From Puniceicoccales bacterium Verruco_02 (GTDB lineage: Bacteria; Verrucomicrobiota; Verrucomicrobiia; Opitutales; Oceanipulchritudinaceae), in NCBI GenBank assembly GCA_001604585.1, contig LVBW01000030.1, positions 62,755 to 126,754 of the forward strand: a stretch of 64,000 bases of DNA. Direction: 5' to 3'. The translations under genes were made by a program, and so were the position numbers. The notes beneath the pieces are model-generated. The model ran no database searches. It had not been told where the DNA came from and saw only the letters and a program-made list of their open reading frames with translations. Of this stretch, positions 63,855-64,000 are shown piece by piece (positions within the stretch are counted from its first letter, which is position 1; the number at the start of each line of letters is the position of its first letter).

Positions 63855-64000
63855 CTACTTCCCGGACGTTTCGGGATAAATCGTGATGCCCTCGCGCTCG
63901 ATCTTTTCCAGCAGGCGGGCACTTGTCGTGACCTCGGGACGCACGATGTCGAACTCGTGGATGATCGGGGTTTCCTCGATGGCCTCGCGGATGCTCGACC
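63855..64000 (-). CDS. MNT-type nucleotidyltransferase, C-terminal end (truncated by window edge)
   Basis: The last ~48 codons of a gene entering from the right edge. The protein end reads SIREAIEETPIIHEFDIV, then RPEVTTSARLLEKIEREG and ITIYPETSGK. This resembles the end of small nucleotidyltransferases of the MNT group, which pair with HEPN toxins; the -EFDIV...I..EG..IY pattern is the basis. The catalytic GSxxxG region is outside the window, so the call is tentative. It sits next to a decayed recombinase at a mobile edge. Confidence 0.45.
   Translation of the reverse strand, partial: SSIREAIEETPIIHEFDIVRPEVTTSARLLEKIEREGITIYPETSGK

Overview
The window is a GC-rich bacterial chromosome segment that most resembles Verrucomicrobiota, probably the Opitutia side of the phylum. 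This rests on two PEP-CTERM surface proteins, several secreted or outer-membrane proteins of unfamiliar type, a secreted protein with a C-terminal aromatic FG-W/HGW motif region that I associate with this phylum, a polysaccharide-degrading complement (GH5 with a BACON-like domain, GH39, sialate O-acetylesterase), and many start codons without a clear Shine-Dalgarno sequence. No rRNA, tRNA or CRISPR array was recognised, so the assignment is inference from gene content.

Layout. 1-6.2 kb: the start of a TrpB2-type tryptophan synthase beta gene, a PAS histidine kinase, a secreted GH5 enzyme, a YgjV-like membrane protein, a PatB/MalY C-S lyase and malate dehydrogenase. 6.6-11.3 kb: glycolytic run gapA-pgk-tpiA, then an enlarged signal peptidase I. 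11.4-19.1 kb: methyltransferase, hemolysin-III-type membrane protein, ClC channel with CBS domains, a large secreted protein and M32 carboxypeptidase. 18.3-24.3 kb: a compact Bat-type operon (BatB-BatC fusion, BatD, BatE) next to a DUF368/PopT-type transporter. 24.5-31.1 kb: ribosomal protein bL25, a DMT exporter, dapB-dapA, a PilT-like ATPase, a DUF192 lipoprotein and guanylate kinase. 31.3-40.0 kb: glycogen phosphorylase and a carbohydrate-related stretch (sialate O-acetylesterase, atypical NRAMP-like transporter, outer-membrane barrel, GH39). 40.0-43.4 kb: a two-gene unit in which both proteins keep recognisable hydrolase folds but have lost the metal and catalytic residues. 43.5-54.3 kb: PEP-CTERM protein, aspS, a structured 196-bp repeat element, cytochrome c, lspA-dksA-like-ileS, a flavodoxin-less CysJ-like reductase, a 23S pseudouridine synthase and a TatD hydrolase. 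54.4-61.7 kb: second PEP-CTERM protein and a TetR-controlled RND tripartite efflux operon. 61.7-64 kb: a mobile edge with a complete IS3-family element abutting a broken tyrosine recombinase and the tail of an MNT-type nucleotidyltransferase.

How the genes work together: central carbon flow (mdh, gapA-pgk-tpiA, glgP), lysine/peptidoglycan precursor synthesis (dapA-dapB), envelope biogenesis (lepB, lspA, PopT-like, Bat proteins, PEP-CTERM substrates) and multidrug export dominate. The most unusual items are the degenerate-hydrolase pair at 40.0-43.4 kb, the inverted-repeat-bounded structured element at 46.2-46.4 kb, the BatB-BatC fusion operon, the tandem hairpins with a shared loop at 61.62-61.69 kb, and loss of zinc ligands in both the DksA-like protein and IleRS, which lie two genes apart.
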